The notes: generated by a model not told the origin, from the sequence alone. Shown: positions 46,481 through 55,714, counted from the first letter of the stretch. The stretch: 64,000 nucleotides of DNA from Nocardia panacis (GCF_003598715.1 NZ_QZFU01000014.1:1-64000); one strand, 5' to 3'. Translations and numbers: made by a program.

Positions 46481-47812
46481 ATGGCGGACCGATTCTACGA
46501 AGCTCCCATCGACGACTACCTCCCGCAGAACGGCAACCGCGGCTATCGCGTGTCGCGCTACGAACTGGACCTCGTCTACAAGGTCACGGCCAACCGCCTC
46601 GCGGGCCGCGCCACCCTCACCGCCGTCACCACCGCCGCGCGCCCCCGCTTCAGCCTCGACCTGTCCCAAACGCTCAGCGTCGCCAAGGTTCTCGTCAACG
46701 GGGCCAGGGCCGCCAAATACACCCACCAGCACGGGAAATTGGTGATCACGCCGCAGCAGCACATCCCGGCGGGCGGCGCGCTCGCGCTGGTCATCCAATA
46801 CTCCGGCGTGCCGAAACCGGTGCGCGGCCCCTGGGGCGAGGTCGGCTGGGAGGAACTGAGCGAGGGCTCGCTGGTGGCCAGTCAACCCAATGGCGCGGCC
46901 TCCTGGTTCCCCTGCGACGACCATCCGAGTTCCAAAGCCAGCTACCAGATCTCCATCACCACCGACTCCCCGTTCTACGCGCTGGCCAACGGCATCCTCG
47001 TACGTAAACAGACCAAAGCCAGCCAAACCACCTGGGTTTACGAGCAACCCGAGCCGATGGCCGCCTACCTGGCGACCATTCAGATCGGCCCGTACCGCAA
47101 ATACCGGCTCGGCGCACCCCACGACCCGGTGCCCATCCAGGCTGTACTGCCCGCACGACTGCGGGCCGACTTCGAACACGATTTCGCCAATCAGCCGCGC
47201 ATGATGGAGATCTTCACCGAACGCTTCGGCCCCTACCCGTTCGAGAGCTACACGGTCGTCGTCACCGACGACGACCTGGATATCCCGATCGAGGCCCAGG
47301 GCATCTCGATCTTCGGCGCGAATCACTGCGACGGCCGCCGCGGCTCCGAACGCCTCGTCGCGCACGAACTGGCCCACCAGTGGTTCGGCAACAGCCTCAC
47401 CGTGCGGCAGTGGCGCGATATCTGGCTGCACGAGGGCTTCGCCTGCTACGCCGAATGGATCTGGTCCGAAGCCGCCGAAGGTCCCACCGCCGACCAGTTG
47501 GCCCGCGCCGCGCGCCACAATCTGTCGCGGGAACGGCAGGACATCGTCATCGGCGATCCCGGTCCGCAACGAATGTTCGACGACCGGGTCTACAAGCGCG
47601 GGGCACTGACCCTGCACGCGCTGCGCCTCGAACTCGGCGATACCGCATTCTTCGACCTGCTGCGCGACTGGACGATTCGCTACCGGCACGGTTCGGTCAG
47701 CACCGAGGAGTTCACCGATCTGGCCGGGCACTACAGCACGATCCCGCTGCGCCCGCTGTGGGATGCCTGGCTCCGCGCCGAGGCCCTGCCGCAATTACCG
47801 CCGCTGACCTAA
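46481..47812 (+). CDS. M1-family zinc aminopeptidase, partner of the Pls-type synthetase
   Basis: 443 aa; the ATG follows the synthetase stop with no gap (TAG ATG). The gluzincin site is VAHELAHQWFGN (about 293-303) with the third ligand in WLHEGFACYAEW. The substrate N-terminus motif GAMEN is replaced by IEAQGISIFG, as in several actinobacterial M1 enzymes. No C-terminal HEAT-like domain, so it is the short M1 form. Poly-lysine producers carry zinc aminopeptidases that degrade the polymer, so a turnover or self-protection role is a reasonable inference. Confidence 0.88.
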   Translation: MADRFYEAPIDDYLPQNGNRGYRVSRYELDLVYKVTANRLAGRATLTAVTTAARPRFSLDLSQTLSVAKVLVNGARAAKYTHQHGKLVITPQQHIPAGGALALVIQYSGVPKPVRGPWGEVGWEELSEGSLVASQPNGAASWFPCDDHPSSKASYQISITTDSPFYALANGILVRKQTKASQTTWVYEQPEPMAAYLATIQIGPYRKYRLGAPHDPVPIQAVLPARLRADFEHDFANQPRMMEIFTERFGPYPFESYTVVVTDDDLDIPIEAQGISIFGANHCDGRRGSERLVAHELAHQWFGNSLTVRQWRDIWLHEGFACYAEWIWSEAAEGPTADQLARAARHNLSRERQDIVIGDPGPQRMFDDRVYKRGALTLHALRLELGDTAFFDLLRDWTIRYRHGSVSTEEFTDLAGHYSTIPLRPLWDAWLRAEALPQLPPLT

Positions 47813-47815
47813 GCC

Positions 47816-48004
47816 CTAGAAGACGAGATAGCGGGTGGCCAACTCCTCGACCAGGGGATCGTCCTCGGTGACGCGATCGAGTGCGTCCAGATCGGTGACC
47901 ACCGACAGCTGTCTGGTGTCCTCCAATTCCGGATCCAGCGGGCCGTCCTCGGTCAACTGTCGCAGTAGTTTGGCGCGCACCCGCTCCTTCAACGAGTCAC
48001 CCAT
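47816..48004 (-). CDS. Small conserved-looking acidic protein
   Basis: 62 aa beginning MGDSLKERVRAKLLRQLTEDG. TAGGCT lies 6 bp before the ATG, which suggests a leaderless message and supports a real gene. Helical, acidic (LDPELEDTRQL, VTEDDPLVEELATRYL), no motif recognised. Function unknown. Confidence 0.6.
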   Translation of the reverse strand: MGDSLKERVRAKLLRQLTEDGPLDPELEDTRQLSVVTDLDALDRVTEDDPLVEELATRYLVF

Positions 48005-48013
48005 GGGGCAAGC

Positions 48014-48499
48014 CTAGACGGGCGTGAGCCACGTCCCCCACGGTGTGTTGCGCAGCACGCTATAGACCACGAACAGGGCCGGCACCGCCCACGCGGTGGA
48101 CAGACCGATGGAGGGCAACCGCATAGTTCGACCGCGCCAGGCGCGAATCGTCCAATCCCCCACCCACAGTGCGAAAGCCAGCACCAGCGGCAACGCCAGG
48201 ATATTGCTGTGCAGCGAATCGATGAGGCGCCCCTCGGTCAGATTGTGCATGGCTCGCAGACCACCGCAGCCGGGGCAGTACCAACCCGTCAGCGCGTAGA
48301 CCGGGCAGATGCCGTAGGAACCTTCCTCGTGCGGATCCCGCAGATGCAAGAGGACCAGCGCGCCCGCGCCGAGCCCGGCCACCAACAGCGGCGCCATCCT
48401 GGTCCGCCACACCGGATCCGGCCGCACCGCCGCGGAATTCGCCCCGGCCGCCGAATCGTCGTCTGGCCGCACCGAATCGGCGGAATGCGTGGTCTCCAC
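48014..48499 (-). CDS. DUF2752 membrane protein
   Basis: 161 aa from GTG at 48499. CPVYALTGWYCPGCGGLRAMHNLTEGRL is the DUF2752 signature with paired CPxxxxTGxxCPGCG cysteines. Three transmembrane helices flank it (about 47-66, 106-127 and 138-156). Function unknown. The start is not certain; GTG gives a 40-residue polar N-terminus. Confidence 0.85.
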   Translation of the reverse strand: METTHSADSVRPDDDSAAGANSAAVRPDPVWRTRMAPLLVAGLGAGALVLLHLRDPHEEGSYGICPVYALTGWYCPGCGGLRAMHNLTEGRLIDSLHSNILALPLVLAFALWVGDWTIRAWRGRTMRLPSIGLSTAWAVPALFVVYSVLRNTPWGTWLTPV

Positions 48500-48564
48500 A
48501 GGTATCCACGGTAGCCGCACCCGATTCGATATGGCATTTCCGCAGGTAGAGTACAATTTTCCGC

Positions 48565-48852
48565 GTGGAAGCCGCTGGTTGGACCTGGCTCGACACAGGC
48601 GGATACCCCACGGCCCGCAAACTCGAATTCGGGCATGTGGGCCACTGGCACAGCTCCCCGCACGACGACGAATCCGCCCCGCGCACCGTGGCCGTCGAGA
48701 TCGATCCCGGTGACGGATCCTCGGTCGTCGTCTTCGTCCACGCGCCCGATCGCGGCGAGTTCCACCCGGACGACCAGGTCTGCCTCGTCGTTCCCGATGC
48801 CATCGCGGCCCTCTACCCCGCCCGCGCGCACCCCTCCGATCGCTTGCACTAG
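48565..48852 (+). CDS. Hypothetical protein
   Basis: 95 aa from GTG at 48565. The -10 box TACAAT (48552-48557) lies 7 bp upstream, one of the best leaderless promoters in the window. Sequence with WTWLDTGGYPTARKLEFGHVGHWHSS and RTVAVEIDPGDGSSVVVFVHAPD suggests a small beta fold. No family recognised. Confidence 0.6.
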   Translation: MEAAGWTWLDTGGYPTARKLEFGHVGHWHSSPHDDESAPRTVAVEIDPGDGSSVVVFVHAPDRGEFHPDDQVCLVVPDAIAALYPARAHPSDRLH

Positions 48853-48903
48853 CTAGCACCGCGCTAGCGCGATACTGTGGCGATCGACACAAAGGAGTGC
48901 TCG

Positions 48904-49914
48904 ATGCTGGTGAAATCCCTGCGGGCGCTGGCCTCGGTGCGCGACACCGAACCGCTCACCGCCGCATACCGCGCCCGCCTGCGCAACCGCGTCTTCGCGA
49001 CCGCCGCCTTCAATCCGCCCACCGCCCGACGCGAGGTCATCCCCGTCACCACGGCCGACGGCGCCCGGTTGCGCGTGCACGCCTACGGCCCACCCGATGG
49101 TGCGCCGATCGTGTTCATTCACGGCTGGAGTTGCAGCATCGAATACTGGAACCCCCAGATCAACGCGTTCGCCGACAGGTATCGCGTCATCGCCTACGAT
49201 CAGCGCGGCCACGGCGCGAGCTCCCTCGGCACGGTCGCACCCGATGCCCGCACGCTCGCGGACGATCTGACCGCCGTCCTCGACGCCACCCTCCCGCGCG
49301 GCGCGCGCGCCGTCCTCGTCGGCCACAGCATGGGCGGAATCACCATCCAGTCCTGGGCCGCCCACTATCCGAACCAGGTTCCCTTCCGCGCCAAGGCCGT
49401 TCTGCTCGCCAACACCGCGTCCGGCGGTATCCGCGCCGAAACCGAACTCTTCCCCCTCCTCAACCGGCCCCTGTTCGGCACCCGCGCACACCTGCCTTAC
49501 ATCTTCGCCGAGACGGCCCTCACCCTTCCCGCCCCCATCCCCGACATCCCTGCCGTCCGAACCCTTTTCCGCGACCGCATCCTCTCCCCCGCGGCCACCG
49601 CCGACGAGGTCGACTTCGCCTTCGGCATCATCCGATCTTGCCGCCCCCTCACCCGCGGCCTGCACGCCGCCGCCCTCGCCGACCTCGAACTCCCCACCGC
49701 CGCAAAACATCTCACCGTCCCCACCACCGTCATCGCAGGCTCCAAAGACCACCTACTCCCCGCCCGCCTCAACCACCCCATCCTCGACTCCCTCCCCGCC
49801 ACAACCCCATACCACCTCTACCCCACCGGCCACCTCACCAACATCGAAGCCACCCCCCTCTTCAACTCCACCCTCAGCACCCTCCTCACCACCCCCGCCC
49901 GCAACGCCGTCTAG
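48904..49914 (+). CDS. Alpha/beta hydrolase
   Basis: 336 aa from ATG at 48904, with AAAGGAG 7 nt upstream. VFIHGWSCSIEYWNPQINAF forms the oxyanion strand, VLVGHSMGGITIQSWAA carries the Ser nucleophile, IAGSKDHLLPARL the Asp and YPTGHLTNIEATPLFN the His. A complete triad of the haloperoxidase/esterase type. Substrate unknown. The 3' third is unusually C-rich at the DNA level. Confidence 0.87.
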   Translation: MLVKSLRALASVRDTEPLTAAYRARLRNRVFATAAFNPPTARREVIPVTTADGARLRVHAYGPPDGAPIVFIHGWSCSIEYWNPQINAFADRYRVIAYDQRGHGASSLGTVAPDARTLADDLTAVLDATLPRGARAVLVGHSMGGITIQSWAAHYPNQVPFRAKAVLLANTASGGIRAETELFPLLNRPLFGTRAHLPYIFAETALTLPAPIPDIPAVRTLFRDRILSPAATADEVDFAFGIIRSCRPLTRGLHAAALADLELPTAAKHLTVPTTVIAGSKDHLLPARLNHPILDSLPATTPYHLYPTGHLTNIEATPLFNSTLSTLLTTPARNAV

Positions 49915-50260
49915 GTCAAGCTGCGGACAGGACTCCCGCACGAGCATCGCCGCCCGTGCGGCCCGATCGCGAAATCCGATACCGCCCAGCCGAACAGACG
50001 GCGCTCGGTCAGCCGACCGCTCGAGTCTCGGGCGGAGGAGCCACCCGGCGATACCGATAGTCTCCACAGCGACCTCGACGATCGACCGTTCGCCGGTGGT
50101 GACTCGGCGGACCACAGGCGGGAACCCCTTGTGCAGATGGTGCGCCATCCAACCCGAGGATTTGAAGGCGGCGCGGGCCGTTCCGGTCGACTGGGCCGAA
50201 CCATGGACCACCACCCTTGCCCTGCGGTTACGCAGATTCTTGGCAAGTCGAGTGGCCCGA
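49915..50260. other. Gene-poor interval between hydrolase and tRNA-Thr
   Basis: About 345 bp. A minus-strand frame (49753-50214) reads plausibly for about 60 residues but overlaps the hydrolase gene and has mixed third-base composition. I see no supported gene. Confidence 0.45.
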
Positions 50261-50277
50261 ACTCCCCGATGGGGAGT
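50261..50277 (-). terminator. tRNA-Thr terminator hairpin
   Basis: ACTCCCC/GGGGAGT, 7-bp perfect stem with a 3-nt loop, about 20 nt 3' of the tRNA on the minus strand. No U-run. Confidence 0.5.
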
Positions 50278-50297
50278 GGATTTGGTCTCTGACCTGG

Positions 50298-50370
50298 AGC
50301 CGCCTAGGAGAATCGAACTCCTGACCTTTTCATTACGAGTGAAGCGCTCTACCGACTGAGCTAAGGCGGC
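50298..50370 (-). tRNA. tRNA-Thr(CGT)
   Basis: 73 nt on the minus strand. Acceptor GCCGCCT/AGGCGGC, D-stem GCTC/GAGC, anticodon loop CTCGTAA (anticodon CGU), T-arm AGGAG-TTCGATT-CTCCT. CCA is encoded next to it (50295-50297). One C-A mismatch at the top of the anticodon stem. Confidence 0.96.
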
Positions 50371-50433
50371 GTGCCTCTCGGCCTCGCGAGTCTATCCTCA
50401 CCCCGGCCGGATCGCGAAAACGGGTGGTCAGGG

Positions 50434-51639
50434 TCACGCGGATTGGGCGGAGAGGAGACCGGCGACCATGGCGGCGAGGGCGAAGCGGGGTTTCACATTG
50501 AGGTCGAGGGCCTCGCGGCAGGCGAGCACGGCCTCGATCGAGCGCAGCAGACCCTCCGGGCGGACCCGGTCGGCGAGGTCGTGGATCTGGTCGGCCATAT
50601 CGGGATGGGTGAGGGCGACGCCGGTGTCGCGGCGGGCCGCGCCGAACCGGACGGCCAAGGCGTCACGGTAGACGCCCGCCACATCGATCAGGGCGCGGTC
50701 GAGAGCGTCGCGTCCGGTGCGGGTGGCGCGCGACTTCTGGCGGCGCTCCAGATCTTTCAGCACGCCCGCGGAGCCGCGGGTCGCCGAGGCTGCGCCCTTG
50801 CCCGTGCCGCCCGCACCGAGTGCGGTGGCCAACTCGTCCCGCTCGCGCTCGTCGCGTTCGGCGCTCATCTGTTTGGCCTCGTCATCGGCCGACTTCACCA
50901 ACTCGTCGGCCGCCGCGTACGCCGCACCCGGCCTTGCCACGGCCGTGACCAGGGCCAGTGCCCGCCTGCGCCGCGCCCGCGCCTGCTCATCGGTGGCCAG
51001 TCGCCGCGCCCGGCCGATATGTCCGCCGCTGATCGCGGCCGCCAAGTCGGCGGTTTTCGGTTCCAGTCCGTCGCGTTCGCGCAGCACCTTCGCGATGGAC
51101 GCGACGGAAGGCGTCACCAGATGCACATGCCGACATCGCGACCGCAGCGTCACCGAGATGTCCTCCGGATCCACCGAGGGCGCGCACAGCAGGAAGACGG
51201 TCCGATCCGGCGGCTCCTCCACCACCTTCAGCAGCACATTGCCCGCGGCCTCGGTCAACCTGTCCGCATCCTCGATGACCACCACCTGCCAGCGCCCGGT
51301 ACTGGGCCTGCGCGCCGCGATCTGCACGATGTCGCGCATCTCCTTGGTGCTGATACTCAACCCCTCCGGCACCACGCGCCGCACATCGCCGTGCGTCCCC
51401 GCCATGGTGGTGGTGCAGGCGTGGCACTTCCCGCAGCCGGGAGTGCCCGCGTCGGTACATTGCAGCGCGGCCGCGAAGCACAGCGCGGCAACCGATCTGC
51501 CCGATCCGGGCGGCCCGGTGAACAGCCACGAATGCGTCATCGCCCCTTCGACGCGCCCTGCGCGCGCCGCGACCGCCGCAGCCGTCAACTCGGACTCGAC
51601 CGCATCCTGGCCGACCAGTCGATCGAAGACACCCGCCAC
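50434..51639 (-). CDS. holB: DNA polymerase III delta' subunit
   Basis: 401 aa from GTG at 51639 (VAGVFDRLVGQDAVESEL). TAGTGT lies 7 bp upstream, so a leaderless start fits; a GTG three codons earlier would add only VYR. Walker A-like FTGPPGSGRS, the zinc-type CGKCHACTT and SATRGSAGVL in the C-terminal half. LLKVVEEPPDRTVFLLCAPS and LRSRCRHV are clamp-loader motifs. Part of the replicative clamp loader. Position near topA as in mycobacteria. Confidence 0.92.
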   Translation of the reverse strand: MAGVFDRLVGQDAVESELTAAAVAARAGRVEGAMTHSWLFTGPPGSGRSVAALCFAAALQCTDAGTPGCGKCHACTTTMAGTHGDVRRVVPEGLSISTKEMRDIVQIAARRPSTGRWQVVVIEDADRLTEAAGNVLLKVVEEPPDRTVFLLCAPSVDPEDISVTLRSRCRHVHLVTPSVASIAKVLRERDGLEPKTADLAAAISGGHIGRARRLATDEQARARRRRALALVTAVARPGAAYAAADELVKSADDEAKQMSAERDERERDELATALGAGGTGKGAASATRGSAGVLKDLERRQKSRATRTGRDALDRALIDVAGVYRDALAVRFGAARRDTGVALTHPDMADQIHDLADRVRPEGLLRSIEAVLACREALDLNVKPRFALAAMVAGLLSAQSA

Positions 51640-51745
51640 GCGGTACACACTAGTGGCCCCCTCGGACAGATTCAGCCAGACCCTCGGCCATGCCCTCAGG
51701 CCACACCCTTGACCCCGCCCGCCGCACCGGCGGATCGTAGGCACG

Positions 51746-52291
51746 GTGAGAATTCTGCTGATCACCGGTGACGCCGCCGAAGACCTCGAGGTCATGTACC
51801 CCTACCAGCGGCTCCTCGAAGAGGGGTACGAGGTCCACATCGCCGCCCCCGCCGTGAAGAAACTGCAGTTCGTCGTGCACGACTTCGTCGACGGCTTCGA
51901 CACCTACACCGAGAAACTCGGCCACACCTGGCCCGCCGATATCGCCCTGGACGAGGTGAACCCGGCCGACTACGCGGCGCTGGTCATCCCCGGCGGCCGC
52001 GCCCCCGAATACCTCCGCAACAACGAAACCTGCCGAAACCTGGTGCGCCACTTCACCACCGAGCGCAAACCGATCGCCGCCCTGTGTCACGGCCCGCTCA
52101 TTCTCGCGGCGGCGGGCGTGCTCACGGGCCGCTCGTGCAGCGCCTACCCGGCCTTGGCTCCGGATATCGAGGCGGTGGGCGGGAAGTTCGTCGACAGCGA
52201 GGCCCACGTCGAGGACCGCGTCGTCACCGGTCGCGCCTGGCCCGACCATCCGGCGTGGATGCGAGCCTTCCTGCAGCTGCTGCGCGAATAG
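51746..52291 (+). CDS. DJ-1/PfpI family protein
   Basis: 181 aa from GTG at 51746. ILLITGDAAEDLEVMYPYQRLLEEGYEV and YAALVIPGGRAPEYLR precede the nucleophile elbow IAALCHGPLILAAAG with Cys-His. SCSAYPALAPDIEAVGGKFVD fits the family. Members act as proteases, glyoxalases or stress chaperones, and which one applies here is unknown. Convergent with topA. Confidence 0.88.
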   Translation: MRILLITGDAAEDLEVMYPYQRLLEEGYEVHIAAPAVKKLQFVVHDFVDGFDTYTEKLGHTWPADIALDEVNPADYAALVIPGGRAPEYLRNNETCRNLVRHFTTERKPIAALCHGPLILAAAGVLTGRSCSAYPALAPDIEAVGGKFVDSEAHVEDRVVTGRAWPDHPAWMRAFLQLLRE

Positions 52292-52310
52292 CTACGCGCC
52301 GCAGGGTGTT

Positions 52311-55205
52311 TCAGGACTTGCCGACGCCCGTCTTCTTGGCGGCGGCCTTCTTCGCGGTGGTCTTCTTGGCCACCGTCTTGGCGGTCGTCGCTTTGGCAGC
52401 GGCAGCCTTGGCGGTCGTTTTCTTGGCCGCGGTCTTTTTCGCCGCCGCCTTCTTGGCCGTCTTCTTCACCGGACCGCGCGCGCGACGATCGGCCAGCAGT
52501 TCGGAGGCCCGCTCATCGGTGATGGATTCGACCTCGTCGCCTTTGCGCAGGCTGGCATTGGTCTCGCCGTCGGTGACATAGGGGCCGAAACGACCGTCCT
52601 TGATCACCATCGGCTTACCCGTGGCCGCGTCATTGCCGAGTTCGCGCAGCGCGGCGGTACTGGCCGCCTGCCGACCGCGGCGCTTGGGTTCGGCGTAGAT
52701 CTTCAGCGCCTCGTCCAGCGTCACAGTGAAGATCTGATCCTCATCGACCAGCGACCGCGAATCGGTGCCCTTCTTCAGATACGGCCCGTAGCGGCCGTTC
52801 TGCGCGGTGATCTCCTCGCCCGAGGCCGGATCGACACCGACCACTCTGGGCAGCGCCAGCAGCTTGAGCGCGTCGTCGAGGGTGATGGCGGCGAGATCCA
52901 TCGATTTGAACAGTGAACCGGTGCGCGGTTTCACCGCCGCCGCAGCCTTTTTCGCCGTTTTCTTGGCGGGAGCCGCGGACTCCTCGGCGACGGGCGCGGG
53001 AATGTTCTCGGTGACGTAGGGACCGAAACGTCCGTCCCTGGCGACGATTTCGTAGCCCGTCTCCGGGTCGGTGCCGAGTACGCGCTCCTGAGGGGTTGCG
53101 AACAACTCCTCGGCGAGCTCGAGAGTCAGCTCATCCGGCCGCAAATCGTCACGAAGATTGGCCCGCTGGGGGATCGTCTCCCCGCCCGGGTGATGGGGAT
53201 CGACGATCATCCGCTCCAGGTATGGCCCGGATGTTTTACCCAACCGGACCACCACATCGCGCCCGTCCGCATCAGCGAACAGTTTGATCGAATTGATCTC
53301 CCTGGCATCGATGTCGTCGAGCCGCTCGACGACCATTCGCTGGAGCCCGCCCGAGCGCGCCACCGATCCCTCGACACCGTGCTCACCGCCGAAGTAGAAA
53401 CTGGACAACCAGTTTCCGCGCTGCTCGCGCCCGCCGGCGATGGCGTCGAGGTCGTCCTCCATCGCTGCGGTGAAGTCGAGATCGACCAACCGCCCGAAGT
53501 ACTTCTCCAACAACCCGATCACCACGAAGGCCACCCACGACGGCACCAGCGCCGAACCGTACTTGTCGACATAGCCGCGGTCGAGGATGGTCTTGATGAT
53601 CGACGAATACGTCGAGGGACGGCCGATACCCAACTCCTCCAGCGCCTTGATCAGCGACGCTTCGGTGTATCTGGCGGGCGGATTGGTGCTGTGCCCATCG
53701 GGACTAAGCTCCAATGCCGTGACGCCCTGGCCCTGTTCCAGTGCGGGCAAACGGGATTCGGCGTCGTCGGATTGGCCGCCCGCCTCCTCGTCCACGCTCT
53801 CGACATACGCCTTGAGGAATCCGGCGAAGGTGATGGTGCGGCCCGAGGCCGAAAACACGCACTCCTCGCCCGAGTCGGCAACCCCGGTGATCCGAAGCGT
53901 CAGCGTGGTCCCCCTGGCATCGGCCATCTGCGAGGCGACGGTGCGCTGCCAGATCAGCTCGTAGAGCCGGAATTCGTCGTGGCTGAGCCGCCCGTGCAAC
54001 TGGCCGGGCGTGGCGAAGGTATCGCCCGCAGGCCGGATCGCCTCGTGCGCCTCCTGCGCATTCTTGACCTTGCGGTTGTACTGCCGCGGCGTCGGATGCA
54101 CGAATTCCGCGCCGTAGAGCTGCGTGGCCTGTGACCGCGCTGCGGCGATAGCCGACTCGGACAACGTGGTCGAGTCGGTACGCATATAGGTGATGTATCC
54201 GTTCTCATACAGCCCCTGCGCCACCCGCATGGTTTTGTCGGAGGTGAAGCGCAGCTTGCGGCCCGCCTCCTGCTGCAGAGTCGAAGTCATGAACGGCGGA
54301 TACGGCTTGCGGGTGTAGGGCTTGGACTCCACCGAGGACACCGCAAAATCCGCACTGTCCAGCGCCGCGGCCAACCGCCCCGCGTATGTCTCGTCCAGTA
54401 CAACGACGCCACTGGTCGTCTTGAGTTGTCCGTCCGAGCCGAAATCCCGGCCGACGGCCACCCGTGCGCCGTCTACCTGGACCAGCCGAGCCCCGAAGCT
54501 TCGCGGGTTGGTGGCATCGCCGTCGACGCCCGCATCGAACCTCGCCGCGATATCCCAGTACTGCGCGGAGCGGAACTCCATCCGCTCGCGTTCGCGCTGC
54601 ACGATGATTCGTGTCGCCACCGACTGCACCCGGCCCGCCGACAGCCGCGGCTTGACCTTCTTCCAGAGCACCGGGCTGACCTCATAGCCATACAGCCGGT
54701 CCAGGATGCGGCGCGTCTCCTGCGCGTCGACCAAGTCGGGATCCAGTTCGCGGGTATCGGCGGCTGCGGCCAAAATGGCCGGCTCGGTGATCTCATGGAA
54801 GACCATCCGGCGCACCGGCACCTTCGGCTTGAGCGTCTCGAGCAGGTGCCAGGCGATGGCCTCGCCCTCGCGGTCGGGGTCGGTGGCCAGGTAGAGCTCG
54901 TCGGCATCCTGTAGCAGGCTCTTGAGCTCGCTGACCTTCACCTTCTTATCAGGACTCACCACGTAAATGGGCTTGAAGTCATGATCGATATCTACGCCAT
55001 ACCGCGCCCACCATTCGCCCTTGTATTTGGCGGGCACATCGGCGGCGCCGCTCGGCAGGTCGCGAATGTGACCGACCGACGCCTCCACCGTGTAGTTGCG
55101 GCCCAGATACGGAGCGATCTTGCGGGCCTTGGTTGGGGACTCGACGATCACGAGACGACGCAGGGGACGGCCCTGGTCGGCTGCACCGCGGTCTCGTGTT
55201 GCCAC
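52311..55205 (-). CDS. topA: DNA topoisomerase I
   Basis: 964 aa from GTG at 55205. TOPRIM (VIVESPTKARKIAPYL, DPDREGEAIAWHL) is followed by the active-site Tyr in GYITYMRTDSTTLS (about 339). Four Cys zinc fingers are absent. Instead the C-terminus has repeated TopA_C motifs (DGRFGPYVTE, NGRYGPYLKK, DGRFGPYVTD) and a Lys/Ala-rich tail (KKTAAKKTTAKAAAAK), the actinobacterial form. It relaxes negative supercoils. The basic tail aids DNA binding. Confidence 0.97.
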   Translation of the reverse strand: MATRDRGAADQGRPLRRLVIVESPTKARKIAPYLGRNYTVEASVGHIRDLPSGAADVPAKYKGEWWARYGVDIDHDFKPIYVVSPDKKVKVSELKSLLQDADELYLATDPDREGEAIAWHLLETLKPKVPVRRMVFHEITEPAILAAAADTRELDPDLVDAQETRRILDRLYGYEVSPVLWKKVKPRLSAGRVQSVATRIIVQRERERMEFRSAQYWDIAARFDAGVDGDATNPRSFGARLVQVDGARVAVGRDFGSDGQLKTTSGVVVLDETYAGRLAAALDSADFAVSSVESKPYTRKPYPPFMTSTLQQEAGRKLRFTSDKTMRVAQGLYENGYITYMRTDSTTLSESAIAAARSQATQLYGAEFVHPTPRQYNRKVKNAQEAHEAIRPAGDTFATPGQLHGRLSHDEFRLYELIWQRTVASQMADARGTTLTLRITGVADSGEECVFSASGRTITFAGFLKAYVESVDEEAGGQSDDAESRLPALEQGQGVTALELSPDGHSTNPPARYTEASLIKALEELGIGRPSTYSSIIKTILDRGYVDKYGSALVPSWVAFVVIGLLEKYFGRLVDLDFTAAMEDDLDAIAGGREQRGNWLSSFYFGGEHGVEGSVARSGGLQRMVVERLDDIDAREINSIKLFADADGRDVVVRLGKTSGPYLERMIVDPHHPGGETIPQRANLRDDLRPDELTLELAEELFATPQERVLGTDPETGYEIVARDGRFGPYVTENIPAPVAEESAAPAKKTAKKAAAAVKPRTGSLFKSMDLAAITLDDALKLLALPRVVGVDPASGEEITAQNGRYGPYLKKGTDSRSLVDEDQIFTVTLDEALKIYAEPKRRGRQAASTAALRELGNDAATGKPMVIKDGRFGPYVTDGETNASLRKGDEVESITDERASELLADRRARGPVKKTAKKAAAKKTAAKKTTAKAAAAKATTAKTVAKKTTAKKAAAKKTGVGKS

Positions 55206-55399
55206 CGGCGAATCAACCTTTCCTTCTCGGCCCGCGCGACGCTGGTGCGCCGGGATGCGCGGTGTGGGGCAAGCGGTGGCGACGGCGGAACGTCGCTACC
55301 AGACACGTTTATACCCTGACGCTGCGTGCGGTCGAGCGCTTGCGACCCGGACCACCGAGCGTACGCGCGTCATCGGGCACCAGTATGCAGTGTTTTATT

Positions 55400-55419
55400 C
55401 GCCGCGCGTTCACGCGGCG
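55400..55419. other. GC hairpin upstream of topA
   Basis: CGCCGCG/CGCGGCG stem of 7 bp with a 6-nt loop in the 300-bp interval between topA and cspA. No U-run. Role unknown. Confidence 0.5.
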
Positions 55420-55448
55420 TGTTCGAATCGGCCGGATGCCCCCGGATA

Positions 55449-55491
55449 CAGTTCGTCCCTCACCCCGTTCACATGGGTGAGGGACGAACTG
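55449..55491. terminator. cspA terminator, long inverted repeat
   Basis: CAGTTCGTCCCTCACCC and its complement form a perfect 17-bp stem with a 9-nt loop, 16 bp after the cspA stop. It is a strong candidate terminator for cspA and would insulate topA. Confidence 0.7.
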
Positions 55492-55507
55492 ATGGAACTT
55501 GCGCCGC

Positions 55508-55714
55508 TCAGCTGAGCGCGCGAACTCCGGTGGCCTGCGGGCCCTTGGTGCCCTGGCCGACCTCGAACTCGACCTTCTGGTTCTCCTCGAGGGTGCGGAA
55601 GCCCGACCCCTGGATTTCGGAGTAGTGGACGAAGACGTCAGCGGAGCCGTCCTCCGGCGCGATGAAGCCGAACCCCTTCTCCGCGTTGAACCACTTCACA
55701 GTTCCCTGTGCCAT
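55508..55714 (-). CDS. cspA: Cold-shock protein, CspA family
   Basis: 68 aa, [22 protein letters not shown] then [12 protein letters not shown]1 (KGFGFI) and RNP2 (VFVHY) are intact and the length is standard. It binds single-stranded nucleic acid. AGAAGGAACAGA precedes the ATG. The 5' leader contains a hairpin ending next to that ribosome site. Confidence 0.97.
   Translation of the reverse strand: MAQGTVKWFNAEKGFGFIAPEDGSADVFVHYSEIQGSGFRTLEENQKVEFEVGQGTKGPQATGVRALS

Noticed and set aside
42400..47007. 1535-codon plus-strand frame over the synthetase
   Set aside because: It is the wrong frame of a gene with all adenylation and carrier motifs in the 42497 frame.
49753..50214. 153-codon minus-strand frame before tRNA-Thr
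   Set aside because: Overlaps the hydrolase gene, ends in a glycine/glutamate run antisense to C-rich DNA, and has no motif or ribosome site.
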